The notes under the pieces: model-generated | What the model was told of the DNA's origin: nothing | What the model saw: only the letters and a program-made list of their open reading frames with translations | Database searches by the model: none | Assembly (NCBI GenBank): GCA_963922205.1 | Contig: CAWUHX010000026.1 | Span: 310,001-374,000, forward strand | Reading direction: 5' to 3' | Source of the DNA: Romanomermis culicivorax | Lineage: Eukaryota > Nematoda > Enoplea > Mermithida > Mermithidae | Length of the DNA: 64,000 nucleotides | Shown: piece after piece, positions 1-10,338 of the stretch | Layout: the number at the start of each line of letters is the position of its first letter | How positions within the stretch are numbered: position 1 is the first letter of the stretch | Program-made: the position numbers and the translations under genes

Positions 1-514
1 GCGTTGTCCATTACTCTGCAGCATTAACCCTAGGACAAGGCCGAGGTACACCATAGGTTTACCTGTGGTAGTGCCAGCTGGGTTGGGTTCCCAAAACAGA
101 GACACATACTGGAGCCACCCCACGGGGTCACAGCATGTCACCTACCGTGTCATGGCCATGTTTCCTATGGGATGTGGTACGGGTTTTCCCGTCAATGTGA
201 CTGATCACCAATCTACTTAATGTGACATGGCTCCACCTCTGTTTAATGTGACAGTACTTATACATCACAGTTCCCAAATTAAATTATTATATTTACATAC
301 TTTTTGTCAAACATAGAATTTAGCCACTAATCCAAGCACACGTAAACTAATTGAAAATAAGTCGCCTTTACTGCAATGATTTTCTTTTTATTCAATAACT
401 TCTAAAAAAATTTTTGAAAATCCACCCTTTTTTTTAAAATCCTGGAAATGGGTATGAATAAGAGTGACATTCATTCTCACGAAGCATCGAAAATCGCAAA
501 TGCTGATGTAAAGG
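1..514. other. Unclassified AT-rich DNA
   Basis: I see no gene, RNA or transposon end that can be supported in this stretch. Short open frames here lack codon structure and recognisable similarity. Confidence 0.4.
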
Positions 515-775
515 CGTGGCGCAGGCTTGCACAGCAAGAATTTTCCAGGTGGGATCCTCGGACATTTTATCCAGGGATCAGTTGATAGATAGAAAAAAAG
601 TTTCACAAGTATGTTTTTCATATAAAATATACATAAAAATCATAAAAAAACTGGAACATCCGAGCTTGATATTCAGGGGATGTCGTTTTTTCGGGCCAGA
701 AGGGTATCCAGAGTCTCAGGTAGGAGGGTTTAGGCACCCCCTAACCCCTCTGTGTACATGTATGATGTGGCGAAT
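515..775 (+). repeat. Dispersed repeat, first copy
   Basis: This stretch resembles 54870-55135 along its length in the same orientation. Shared blocks in order are GCAAGAATTTTCCAGG, a run around TTTTTCATA-AAAATAT-CA, AAATCAT-AAAAAA, a TTTTTT-GG-CCAG block and CAG-GTCTC-GGTA-GGAG-GTTTA followed by a C-rich ACCCCCTA element. The two copies differ by substitutions and short length changes, so the family is not recent. No coding capacity or terminal repeat is visible. It could be a small non-autonomous transposon whose ends I cannot define. Confidence 0.5.
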
Positions 776-1389
776 CTCACTTGTTTTTATCTTAATGGGA
801 TTTTCCCATTGCGATTAATGTGAAATCATTGATTTTTTCAAACTCCTTCACTTATTAACTATAATCATTTTCCGACTGAAAATCCGACCCGAAAGTGGCC
901 TGCAAAAATTCCAGTCTAAAAATTTTTAGCCCTTGCTTCAACTTGCTTCTCATTCCAATGAGAATCATAATTACTCTTGAACTGCCAAGGAATATGGATT
1001 CATACAACTTGATTTTGAAAAATTAAACATAATATACCTGATTATCCATTCACATGCTATATACAGGATCCGGATCCGTTTGGAACTGCTGTTTAGGATT
1101 CGGATCTGGATACTTGTTAAAAAAGTATATTTCTGGAAAAACTAATGCATTGTTGGGGGAAACGGAAATTTTATTCATTATTCAGAGAATCGGGACCTTC
1201 AGGGGATAGAGACTTTCGGGGAACTGGGGCATTCCGTGAAAAAGGATGTTCGGAGAATAAGAACACAATTGCCAAAACTTGGGCCCTCTTATATCTCCGT
1301 AAAAATTCTAAATAGTGTTAATTATATGAGTAGTATCTAGGGGCCCTTCAGGATGCCACCAATGCATTTTCTAAAAACTGGATGTTTAC

Positions 1390-1640
1390 TTTTCAGCTTG
1401 GGTGCCTTCTTTCTTAGTGCATATCAAACTGGTTCTTGTATATAAAACTCTTATAGACAAACTGATAAAGTATAGCCTTTACTTCTTGCGTGTTCTTAAA
1501 ATAGATTTCTCAGAGAACTTGATATTTAATTTTCAGCTGACGTGTCTGGCTTGTTTTTTCTTAATGCACTGTAAACTAGTTGTCGTATATAAATCTCACA
1601 TAGGCAATTGATGAAATATAGTCAACTCACTTCTTCCCTT
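1390..1640 (+). repeat. Diverged tandem duplication with TATA motifs
   Basis: Two blocks about 140 bp apart (near 1392-1490 and 1530-1635) share TTTTCAGCT, a C/T-rich run, CTTAGTGCA or CTTAATGCA, AAACT-GTT, and GTATATAAA followed by an A-rich TAGRCAA stretch. Each carries a TATA-box-like GTATATAAA. The blocks sit just upstream of the + strand PC4-like Polinton gene, so they may be duplicated promoter DNA. That role is inference. Confidence 0.45.
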
Positions 1641-1804
1641 TCCAAACTCCCTTAATATGCAACTGGTTATTTGAAGCAAAGTAATGACACAGCTTTTTCC
1701 ATCCTATTGAAAAACTGGTTCATATTTTCAAACTTGATGCACTTGGAAGGGAATGGTACACAAATAACAATTTTACTTGGATCAGAAACTTACAGTAATG
1801 AATT

Positions 1805-2800
1805 ATGATTCGCAAGTGTTGCTTATTTTTCATGACAAAATATCAACATACTGTTTATTTTAGGGTGTACAAGTCTCATCAACAAAGATTTTTCATTTAT
1901 GCTCCTTCTTTTTTCAAAATGCAGTTGTGCCTCGGCTCTGATATTTATTTGCTGATATCAGCTCACAAAAACTATGTCAACTTTGGCTTTAGGAGATGCT
2001 TTATCGAGAACAATCAAGTCATACCCACAAAAAATTGTATGAATTTGATCAACCCGCAATATAAAAAACTTGTGCAAGTCTCGGAGGATTTACTTTCTAA
2101 AGCCAAAAGTGGAAGGCAGACCGAGTATGATTTGGGTTATAATTTGACTGTGCAAATGAAACAAAATGCCAATACAGCACTGCCTCATAATATTTTATTT
2201 TTTGACAATACAAATACTAAAAAGTCGTTTATGATTGCTTTTGAGCAATTTGAGGCTTGGACTTCAGTTGTAAAACAAATTAATAACATCATGGATGCCA
2301 TTTGGAAAGTGTACTGAATTGGAAATCAAAGCCGGGGCAATGAAACTATGGATGAAAAGACACACATGAAGAAATTGATCAAAATTCAGCAGCTATTTCT
2401 GATGTGTTCAGCACTAGTTGTGAGACAAAGAGTCAGCATTATCTATCCATGCTTTGCCTGCTTTTATGACCATAAATTTGTGCAGCCATATCATGCATGT
2501 TTCAATGTTTTTGAGGAGCACAATTTACTAGACAAACTGAGTGATGTCTTCTCTTCATTGAGCAAAGATTCTCTAGAAGTGAAACAAGCTTTCATGAAAA
2601 TGTGTACAAAGAAGTATGCGATTGTGAAGATAATAGCAATGACTTTGCCAAGGTTTTGGATGAAATTTTCCTCCGTACAAGTATCCGCCAAAAATGCATA
2701 AGTGATATTGTTTTTCAATGTATCAAAGAACCAAAATGTGAAACAGCAAAGATGATGGATGATATTGTTTCTAATATTGTATGTGTTGATATTGTCTAAA
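1805..2800 (+). pseudogene. Polinton PC4-like DNA-binding protein (remnant)
   Basis: The first part (to 2317) contains a stretch resembling the single-stranded-DNA-binding fold of transcriptional coactivator PC4/p15: a strand ending in NYVNFGFRR, then VIPTKNCMNL and a YKKL helix, where the family has a D-I-R-x-Y strand, P-T-x-x-G-I-x-L and a W/Y-x-x-L helix. Downstream (about 2450-2520) a cysteine/histidine cluster PCFACF...H..C recalls a C-x2-C...H-x-C block. It converges on the capsid gene and ends with an AATAAA-like signal near 2807. This is a broken copy in a few pieces. The assignment rests on pattern recognition. Confidence 0.5.
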
Positions 2801-2874
2801 TATCCTAATAAAAAATGAGAATGACACGACATTGATTTTATTTATCAATCAAAACAACATACAAATGACATTTA

Positions 2875-4263
2875 TCAAACTGTGTAATCCATATAAGCTT
2901 GACGAGTATGATCAATCATCAACAGAGAATCAAACTCTGCATATATAATACATTCAATTCCACCAGCAGGTAAATTTCTACCAAATAACATTTCTAGAGT
3001 TGTTGTTCCTTCATGCACCAATTCCCATGTGGATGAGTTGGAACCATCACTTTCTAGCTCAAAAACAAAGAAGCTAGACCCATTTCTAAAACCATTCATG
3101 CTAATCATGTTTCCTTTGTCATCCTCGGCACTGTTCAGGCCTTCAAACATCTGTGTGTAGGCTTTCATGAGGCTATTTTGTTCAAAATCCAATTTGTACG
3201 GAACGGATGGAACTACTGTAGTACCACAAGTAATTTTGATTTCTGATAAACCAAAATCTTGAATACTGAATGGATTAGTTTTGTAAGTACCCCTTACAGC
3301 TTCAGCCAAAACTAGGCTGATAACTAATCGTCTGGGTAAAATACCATTAAATAGGGAGTTTAGAGGTGTTGAGCATCTATTCTATGTAATTAACAAGCTC
3401 GTTATTTGGGTTCTTCTAATGGGATACTTTACGCTTGTTTTCTGAAGCATTGATTCAATCCCTATGATGATGCTTTCAGATACTTCTACTTTACGCACAA
3501 AAAGAGACATCTGCTTAACTTGTATTTGATATTTAGGAGTGGTAATTTCATTTCCATTGTCGATAATGCAAAATGTATCACTGTTCCCGTGAAGCTCAAC
3601 ACTCAATTCACATTGATTAATTAACAACCAATCTTGCATAAACAAGTCAACATGGAGTGGTGCCATAACTTCAACCCATGCACTGTTTTTGAAGATGTGC
3701 ATTTGTGTTGCCATACCATCCAGGTTGTTTTCAGGATCCATATCTGCATAGTACATGCGGGCTTGCAGTTGGCTATGCTTTGCATCAGTACTAAAGTTTA
3801 GTTCCGTCTCCATCAATGCCCTATAAGCATATTTATCACCACCAAAATTAAAAAATCAATTCATAACACAACTACGAAATGAAAAACAAATTTACCTATC
3901 AGATAATAATTTTCCATTGAGAAACACTTTGATTTGGCAAAAGAATGTCTTTCGTATCAGATTAATTGGTAAAACTAAATCTCCACCATATGCATTGGTA
4001 TCAGCATTTTTCGTGACTTTACAGTCACTGCCATCGGGTTTTGTTTTGGGTAGCACAAAGTATACATAATTCTTTTATAAATCCAACATGTACAAATCTG
4101 GGGACAGTTTGAATTCATATGGTCCTTCATTAGTGCATGGATTTTGGAGTTGCACTTCCAACCAGAATGATTGTTTTATAGCCACTTGTGTTGGTTGTAC
4201 TCTGAACATGTCAAGCTCACTTTTTGTACTTGGTAGTGAGCCTTCATCTAATAGTTTGCTCAC
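2875..4263 (-). pseudogene. Polinton major capsid protein, double jelly-roll (fossil)
   Basis: Three neighbouring reading frames match successive parts of the Polinton/adintovirus major capsid protein. The N-terminal part (4075-4263) has ELDMFRVQPTQ. The middle (3382-3816) has PLHVDLFMQDWLLIN and a SLFVRKVEVS...KYPIRR stretch. The C-terminal part (2875-3309) has NPFSIQ, a long Y..AY..MF.GLN helix and IYAEFD before the end. These are hallmark segments of the double jelly-roll capsid subunit that forms the icosahedral shell. The gene lies last in the minus-strand series, after the pX-like and penton genes. It is a broken copy. Confidence 0.85.
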
Positions 4264-4265
4264 AT

Positions 4266-4742
4266 TTACTTGGTAAAAATATCTCTTAAACCAACCGCCT
4301 TACGCAAGCTTTTCTTTTTATGAACTGGAGTAAGAGAATGCATCCTCTTCCTTTTATATGTTTTCTGCTTTGGAGTATGCCCTAAGCCACTATCTTTTTG
4401 TACAATTTTATTTGCAGCTTGATGTAGTAAGTTACTTGCTGCTTTTCGGCCATGTTCTCTCATGCTGTCCGATAATGGTCTACCATCAGCCAGATCTGCA
4501 GCTATTCTTGATCCAGTTGTCAATGCCTGCTTCCCAGCTGACCTTAGTAAGGGCATAGCCATTCTGAACAGACTTTCGAAGAAACTAACTAATCCGGCAC
4601 CCCTATGATAGGCGGCATAAGCTCGGAAAGCAGGTAATTCACCTCCTAGCTGATAGTGTTGTTGACTTCCCAATGAACTTCCATAAAATGACAGCCAGTA
4701 TGCTGTACTTTCTGGTAGATATACTGAATGCATTCTAATCAA
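4266..4742 (-). CDS. Polinton small virion protein, adenovirus pX/pVI-like
   Basis: The reading frame gives about 158 residues. The N-terminal part is rich in Y, G and A. It is followed by a glycine-bearing amphipathic helix (RGAGLVSFFESLFRMAMPLL), a helical G-x-A stretch (LLRSAGKQALTTGSRIAADL), and a basic tail with KQKTYKRKRMH. This layout is typical of the small membrane-active/core protein found between penton and major capsid genes in Polintons and adintoviruses and compared with adenovirus pX/pVI. It overlaps the preceding penton remnant slightly. The frame looks complete, although the element is decayed. Confidence 0.7.
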   Translation of the reverse strand: MIRMHSVYLPESTAYWLSFYGSSLGSQQHYQLGGELPAFRAYAAYHRGAGLVSFFESLFRMAMPLLRSAGKQALTTGSRIAADLADGRPLSDSMREHGRKAASNLLHQAANKIVQKDSGLGHTPKQKTYKRKRMHSLTPVHKKKSLRKAVGLRDIFTK

Positions 4743-5541
4743 ATATGTAAGAGCTTTTCTGAAAGTGCAGCTTCACGACAACTTTACCAAATTCAAATAA
4801 TAAGAATTCTCCTGTATCTGTCCTTATATTGATTTCAATATGACTAACATCTTTGAGGAGTACAGGTATGTAATGAGGATTTTCATATGTTCTATTTATA
4901 ACACTGCCATGCTTTCCGTACACATCTATGATGCGTAATAATAGAGCCATTGTGCTTCCAACAATTTGGTTTTCAACAATGTTACAGTAAACATAAAAGG
5001 TTTCAAAATGAGCAGATAGGTCTGGCTTGAATCTGCCGAGTCGGGAAGCTCTACGATCATCTATTGTTGTATATTCCTCTCCTCCAACCAGATATTTGTT
5101 TAAAATGATTCTATCATCAAAACTTAATAGATCCATCAGTCTTCTAGATAGAGTAATAACAGATACATTCCAGTAATCTGAAGTTACTTTGATTCGTCTC
5201 TGCTTGTCATCATATTCAAACAAACAATACAAATCTCTATATTCAGGTCAGTTTTTTTCTAAAACAACAGCTTTGTTTAGTGCACTTGTTAGACGATAGA
5301 TTGTTTCATAGTTTCCTGGGGGAATACTCACATGGATTTCAGTATTCTGCAACTCTATATTGACCACATTTGCATCATTTCCACTGCCAAGAATATACCA
5401 ACTTACAGGATAGATAATTTCTGCTAAGCCAACTTCCCAATGACCTGATAATTTCAGCCCCTGTGGTAAAGTAACCCTGAAATTTGATGCTGAATCACCC
5501 ACCTCAGTATTGCTTGGTAAAGTAACATAAAATTGTGTCAT
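4735..5541 (-). pseudogene. Polinton minor capsid (penton) protein (fossil)
   Basis: The 5' part (5248-5541) begins TQFYVTLPSN and contains LSGHWEVGLAEIIYP, a conserved start of the Polinton single-jelly-roll penton protein. The 3' part (4735-5232) contains FYVYCNIVENQIVG, LLRIIDV, YENPHYIPV, and IEINIRTDTGEFLLFE followed by GKVVVKLHF, which are the family's conserved C-terminal strands. The protein forms the vertex capsomers next to the major capsid subunit. It sits between the protease and the pX-like gene as expected. The copy is broken. Confidence 0.82.
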
Positions 5542-5594
5542 CTTCTGATCTAGACTGCAAACTTATTAATGAGTCAAGTGAAGAATGTAAGCAT

Positions 5595-6075
5595 TTATAT
5601 ACCATTTATATTTTTGAAGTAATGCAAAGATGTACAACTCTGACCGTTTTTACAACATATATGATGATGAAACTTAAAGTATTTGTACAAAAAACTGCAA
5701 ACTAGTTTATCATTAAAAGTTGATTCTTCCGTATGAAACTGTTTCAATATAAACGGAAGTTTCATTCTACAAACCCAGTGATATAAAAAGTACAAGCAAT
5801 AAACACCACAAACTGAACTATCCCAACCCTGCAAGCGGACAGAGTTATAATTTTGCACTTTACTATTTTGATTCATGAAATCAATATATTCTTCTATATA
5901 CCAGCACATACCATAACAGTCAAAATAATCAACGTGTCCATTCTGATCAAAGTACATTGCGATCTATTGCTGCCCTGGTTCATTTGACATATCTGTATTT
6001 GCGATAATAGCTGCTGGATATCTAGTTATCATTCAATTTAGCTGATCTCTAGCAAATACACCATGGAAAACCTTC
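5595..6075 (-). pseudogene. Polinton adenain-like cysteine protease (fossil)
   Basis: The best-preserved part (5595-5957) has MYFDQNGHVDYFDCYG, a spacer, and SSVCGVYCLYFLYHW. This is the active-site cysteine segment of the adenovirus-type (C5/ULP1-like) maturation protease used by Polintons. Weaker matches continue upstream to about 6075 with VF.GVFARDQL and YPAAIIANTD. The enzyme would cut capsid precursor proteins during assembly. It lies between the integrase and penton genes. The copy is broken. Confidence 0.8.
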
Positions 6076-6121
6076 TTCAGAGATGCATCTCTCTGGATTA
6101 GTTGAACAATCTATTTCAAGT

Positions 6122-7200
6122 TCATTGCAAGTCGTTTTCATTAATCCATTCATTTAACTTATCAGGGTAACCAGTCCATTTGACAAAAAGCTTCACAGAT
6201 CCATCAATGAGCCTTTTTTGTTTTAAGACTTTTTCAATTTTGAAGGTTTTTGTGCTATCAAAGACAACTCTTTGCAATTCTTTTGCATAAAATGTACCGT
6301 GTATTTCTTCTCCATGTAGATCTTTGATTTTATATAATGGCTCAGTAGTACGATTCAAATTCTTTATATACACAAAAAATTTCTTCTGTCCACTGTGGTA
6401 CATAACCTTTATCAAAGTGCTGATGAAATTTAGAAATTCATACATAGTCATTTATTTATAGAGTTGGACGTTGTGAGCTCTTTCTTGGGTACAGGCAATT
6501 TCTAATTTCTGATTCATTTTCAAAAGTGACATTCACAGGCTTTTCACCAATTGAACGATATGTAGAATTGTTGTATGCTCCAACCAGTTGTTGAAATATA
6601 TCTATCCATTTGAGTGTCTTTCTCTCAGTGAAGTATCTCCACATTTTTGATTTTAAGGTAGGATTGAACCGTTTCACTATTGAACATTTCACATCCTCAT
6701 TACCAGATGTAAAAACCTGTATCCCCTCCGAGTTTAGAAGCTATTGAAATTCATAATTGACGAACTCTTTACCCTTATCTATGGGAATACAATAAGGCTT
6801 CCTTCTGCTTGATATAATGTCTTTAAAAGCTGTATATACAGATAAGGCTTATTTATTTTTTAGCGGTCTTACCCATACAAATTTGCTAAAAACATCAATA
6901 CACCATATCATATACTTTTGTCCCTTGTTGTACTCCCTATATGCTTGCATATCAACGAAGTCAGCCTCCCATTGAGCATCAATGCCACTGACGTAAATTC
7001 TATTTCATTTAAACTTTTTATAGGCCTGCTTATGTAATGTGTAAGGATCCTGTTTTTATAGCCAATTCTTCACATCATTTAGAGTTATACTTCTGTCATA
7101 CTGCTTTGCCTGCTTGTACAGCTTGCAAACACCACCATAGGATCAAGAAGCCCCTATATATGTGTACAATGTTTTCAAGACTGCTTCTTTAGAAGTCTTC
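6122..7200 (-). pseudogene. Polinton retroviral-type integrase with chromodomain (fossil)
   Basis: The C-terminal part (6122-6451) ends with a chromodomain-like KIEKVLKQKRLIDG...FVKWTGYPDKLNEWINENDL. The segment 6456-6692 has VKRFNPTLKSKMWRYF and a YNNSTYRSIGEKP helix, which follow the catalytic core in rve-family integrases. Further upstream the same strand shows core pieces such as WEADFVDMQAY and FSKFVWVRPLK, and YCIPIDKGKEFVN. The enzyme would insert the element, with the chromodomain guiding target choice. The copy is broken in several places. Confidence 0.82.
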
Positions 7201-7251
7201 ATACTTCAACTTTTTCTTTTTCCCAGACTTTTTATCATTAGAAAAACTTAA

Positions 7252-7965
7252 TCACTTTTTAACATCAACATTATGAAAAAGAGAATCGTTGATTGTTTCT
7301 TCAGTTTTATAGTGATTAATGAGCTTTAAGCGATTTGCATTTCCAGTGTGGGCTTTGGGTACATTAAGCTTCACCTGTGCAAATTCTTGATAACCTTCTG
7401 GAGGTGGAGCTGTAGGTCTGTCTCTTATAAAATCATGTAATAAATCTATGATATTGCTGTTGGGTGCTCTAACACCATTTGAAATTACTTCACTTTGCTT
7501 GTTTACGTCAAAATTGCTTTTATTGAGCACTTCTAGAAGCCTTTCAGCTTGCTTGACTTTAGCTCTAGGCAAGCCTCTCAACCAATCTCTACCATCATCT
7601 GAAGATTGTTGTTCATTTTCCAGCCATCTCTGATTAGGTGTAGATGATTGTTCCTCATTTTTCATTTGTTTCTGATGTAGGTTATCAATATGTATTGATT
7701 GTTGATATGTATCATTCAGCTTACCATCTTGTAATTTAACCTCAATCGGCTTTTTACTCTCTTCATTGAGCTTCAAGTATCTGTGGAAAAATTGTCCATA
7801 TAGCTTATATTGAAGTTCTGCAGACATATCATTATTCTTCAATATGCCTTCACGCTCCATTTTGAAATCAGACATTTGCTTCCTCAAACCATTATCAGAA
7901 TTTTGTTTACTTTTCTTGTCAAACATGTCTTGCGGAACAAGAACCATTTTACTAGTGTATTTCAT
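7252..7965 (-). CDS. Polinton protein of unknown role, hydrophilic, 237 codons
   Basis: The open frame begins MKYTSKMVLVPQDMFDKK and is strongly hydrophilic. The start resembles the KMxLVP opening of the conserved uncharacterised Polinton/adintovirus protein usually found near the integrase. A Q/E-rich middle is followed by DGRDWLRGLPRAKVKQAERL, a helix with conserved R and K residues, and a C-terminal segment RDRPTAPPPEGYQEF. No enzyme motif is visible. It lies between the integrase and the next small basic protein in the same orientation and looks uninterrupted. A structural or scaffold role would be guesswork. Confidence 0.6.
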   Translation of the reverse strand: MKYTSKMVLVPQDMFDKKSKQNSDNGLRKQMSDFKMEREGILKNNDMSAELQYKLYGQFFHRYLKLNEESKKPIEVKLQDGKLNDTYQQSIHIDNLHQKQMKNEEQSSTPNQRWLENEQQSSDDGRDWLRGLPRAKVKQAERLLEVLNKSNFDVNKQSEVISNGVRAPNSNIIDLLHDFIRDRPTAPPPEGYQEFAQVKLNVPKAHTGNANRLKLINHYKTEETINDSLFHNVDVKK

Positions 7966-7969
7966 GTTT

Positions 7970-8325
7970 TGACAACTTTGGGTAGAATTTCAGTAGCTAG
8001 TGCTAGCAGAGAGGGTAGAAGTATAGGTAAAACTCCACCACTTTCTATAATTTGCTGCATTCTTGCTCTAAAGTTGATTTTTGCTTTCTTGCTCTAAAGT
8101 TGATTTTTGCTTTGATGCTAAATGTCTTATAATCTTGCTATATTTAGCAAGCTTTTTCTTCTTTAGGTTACTTATAGGAATATTTCCTTTCAGCAGGTTG
8201 TGACAAATTTCACATGAACAATGCACAAATTCATCCAGCAAAGTTTTTAATAGTGCACTTCTTTGTTTCCTATGATTACTGCCGTAATTTAAGACATGTA
8301 GATGGTGAATGTACTTTCGCAGCAA
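7970..8325 (-). pseudogene. Polinton small basic protein (fossil)
   Basis: The frame 8068-8325 contains LRKYIHHLHVLNYG, KQRSALLKTLLDEFV, CSCEICHNLLKGNIPIS, and a lysine-rich KKKKLAKYSKIIRHLASK stretch. This order of a helical start, CEIC-NLLKGNIPLS and a K-rich helix recurs in a short protein of many animal Polintons and related viruses. A hydrophobic tail with GGVLPILLPSLLALA is recognisable just downstream, at 7970-8060. A 19-bp block is directly repeated near 8061-8115. The molecular role is unknown to me. Confidence 0.6.
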
Positions 8326-8414
8326 CTTTGAGATGGCATTCTATTAAAAATTCAAAATGAATAATGAGACATTTCAGATAGCAACAAGTATATAGGTACG
8401 CTTCAAGCTGGGGG

Positions 8415-9131
8415 TCATCTATCATAGAGTGCATCCATCAGAACTGATATTTCATTGTTATCATACAGATTCAAACCATTTAACATTACACTCTGCAATG
8501 TTTCCTGCCTACAGCACACATGTGTTTGATGATCTCCAATCAAAGTTGGACAATATTGCCTATTTGTAAATTGTCCTTGTCCGGGCCTACACCATATGGC
8601 ATTTCCAAGGAAGTTTGTTAAATGTACTGCTTCATGTTTGTTATATGAAGTAATAAAACCAGCTCCTGTGAAACTTTTGTAATTTATGATTACAAGTTGA
8701 CAATTCGTTATATTCTTGTCATCCTCAAGATCAATATTCTCAATTTTTGTATTGAATACATTGAGTAAGGAGGGTACCATATGTTTGCTAATGTTGAATG
8801 TAGGTGCCCTAATACTATCGAAATTATTGCTCATGTCACAGCAGGCATAGAGATTGCCATTGTGGGGTATTTTTGTTGAATATCTTTCAGAATCATGATC
8901 AAATAAACTATCTGTTTTGTTGCAAGCCAACGCTCTGAATAGGAAATTTCGGAAAGATACTTGTGCAGCAAGGGTTATGTTGTAAAAATCCAGTCCAGGA
9001 GCAGATCCATAGGACCTCATCAAAACGAGATGACTGTAAGAAAGATCATCTGCACTTTTGAGGCTCGAGCAGACAGCTAATATCGCAGCTGCAAGAAAAG
9101 TGAAACACATTGTTTTATTATAAGCCATCAC
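8415..9131 (-). CDS. Polinton secreted/glycoprotein-like protein A
   Basis: The 238-codon frame starts with a signal-peptide-like segment (MMAYNKTMCFTFLAAAILAV, then CSSL). Several N-x-S/T sites follow (NIT, NKT, NIS, NIT), along with many cysteines, including two CC pairs. No second membrane segment is obvious. The region ACCDMSNNFDS..........K..VPSLLNVFN aligns with ACCNDEDGQFKS........NKQTVNSFLKLL in the protein at 10339-10869, so the two look like diverged tandem paralogues. I do not recognise the family. A virion-surface or host-modulating role is inference from signal peptide, glycosylation sites and location. Confidence 0.6.
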   Translation of the reverse strand: MMAYNKTMCFTFLAAAILAVCSSLKSADDLSYSHLVLMRSYGSAPGLDFYNITLAAQVSFRNFLFRALACNKTDSLFDHDSERYSTKIPHNGNLYACCDMSNNFDSIRAPTFNISKHMVPSLLNVFNTKIENIDLEDDKNITNCQLVIINYKSFTGAGFITSYNKHEAVHLTNFLGNAIWCRPGQGQFTNRQYCPTLIGDHQTHVCCRQETLQSVMLNGLNLYDNNEISVLMDALYDR

Positions 9132-9241
9132 CTGAGAAACAACTGTTCACCACCAAAATACAACAACAAAACTGAATAATATAACATGCACATTGCTTAT
9201 ATACAATAAAGGGTTCACGAAAAACTGGAAATTTCATTTTG

Positions 9242-9854
9242 TGTTGTGCAGGTCTTTCCTTGAGGGTTTAAAAAAAGATTGAGGCTTCAGGTCTGAACGG
9301 ACCTGTTAGAGCTAATTCCTTGGCTAAGCCTCGGAGATCGCACAATAGTCTGTTTCTCCGACCTACAACAACAAAGATAAACTTACTTTGAATACGGGGC
9401 CTCACACGGACCTCTGCAGTCTCCTAGATGAGACAAGGAATCCCTCAGGGATAAACTTACTTGACTGGATCCCCTAATGGGTCTTCCGGAGCTTGGTGAC
9501 TGCAAGCTGGGGCCTGGGCCTTTGGCCCTTCGCTGTCATGGACTAGTTGAATCTAAAGAATAAATAAATATGTAAAACAATAGATCCGATGAATTATAGA
9601 AAAAAGGTGGAATGACCACTATTATTTTTATGCAAAATAAGGCGATGTTGCTGGGAATAATTTTAATGGACACCAGCAAGTATATACCAAAATATAATAA
9701 AAAACGTAAACAGTGAACGAATGGTTTCACTATCACTTTTTGGTCTTTCTTTGGTGCTCCATCTCTATGCAAATGTCTGCGCTGCTGGTCGCCCATTTCT
9801 TCAATTTGCATGGCCATTTCCCAATGCAGTTTGCCATCAACAGGGTGCCCAACA
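9242..9854 (-). mobile_element. Solo LTR, same Ty3/gypsy family as 15426-30085
   Basis: This 613-bp block aligns along its whole length with the 614-bp LTRs at 15426-16039 and 29472-30085, starting TGTTGTGCAGGTCTTTCC and ending GGGTGCCCAACA. It is flanked by the 4-bp direct repeat TTTG (9238-9241 and 9855-9858). No internal region is present, so it is a solo LTR left by LTR-LTR recombination. It differs from the young LTRs at many positions, so it is an older member of the lineage. It is inserted within the Polinton. Confidence 0.9.
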
Positions 9855-10330
9855 TTTGTAGTATCGATAAATAGAAAACATTTCTATCATATACACTACT
9901 TTGATTGATCAACATGAAGTAGAACTTGTCTACTTGGCTCAAGTCGGCAAACAGATCATCAATATACTGCGCATCTATGCATCTTTTTCTTAGTTCTCCA
10001 AAGAGCTCCAAGGTGAAGAATCAAAATCCAGTAGTTTTATTTTTCCTTTGTTTAATTTGATGAAATTCATTATATTGTACAGCCTTTGACTTGTAATCTT
10101 CTTTCCGATTTTGGCTGAATCTTGACCATAAAACATCAGCATATTGACCTTGCATGCCCTTAATGGTGGGTACTCCTTAAAATTACATATACATCATATT
10201 TAATTATAAATAGGTGCACACTATATTACCTCTAATTTTTGCCATAAGTCCTATTAAAAATAATTCAAATGATGCCGGAGACATTAGAAATACGACTGCT
10301 TGTTTACAAGTACTGATGAGTGAATAAGAG
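9855..10330 (-). pseudogene. Polinton protein remnant next to the solo LTR
   Basis: Minus-strand sequence just beyond the solo LTR encodes a helical fragment with [20 protein letters not shown] and [17 protein letters not shown]. It lies between the two related secreted/membrane proteins and shares their orientation. The solo LTR marks one edge of what remains. I do not recognise the family, and the rest of the block to about 10330 gives no convincing coding signal. Confidence 0.35.
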
Positions 10331-10338
10331 CTGGCAGA

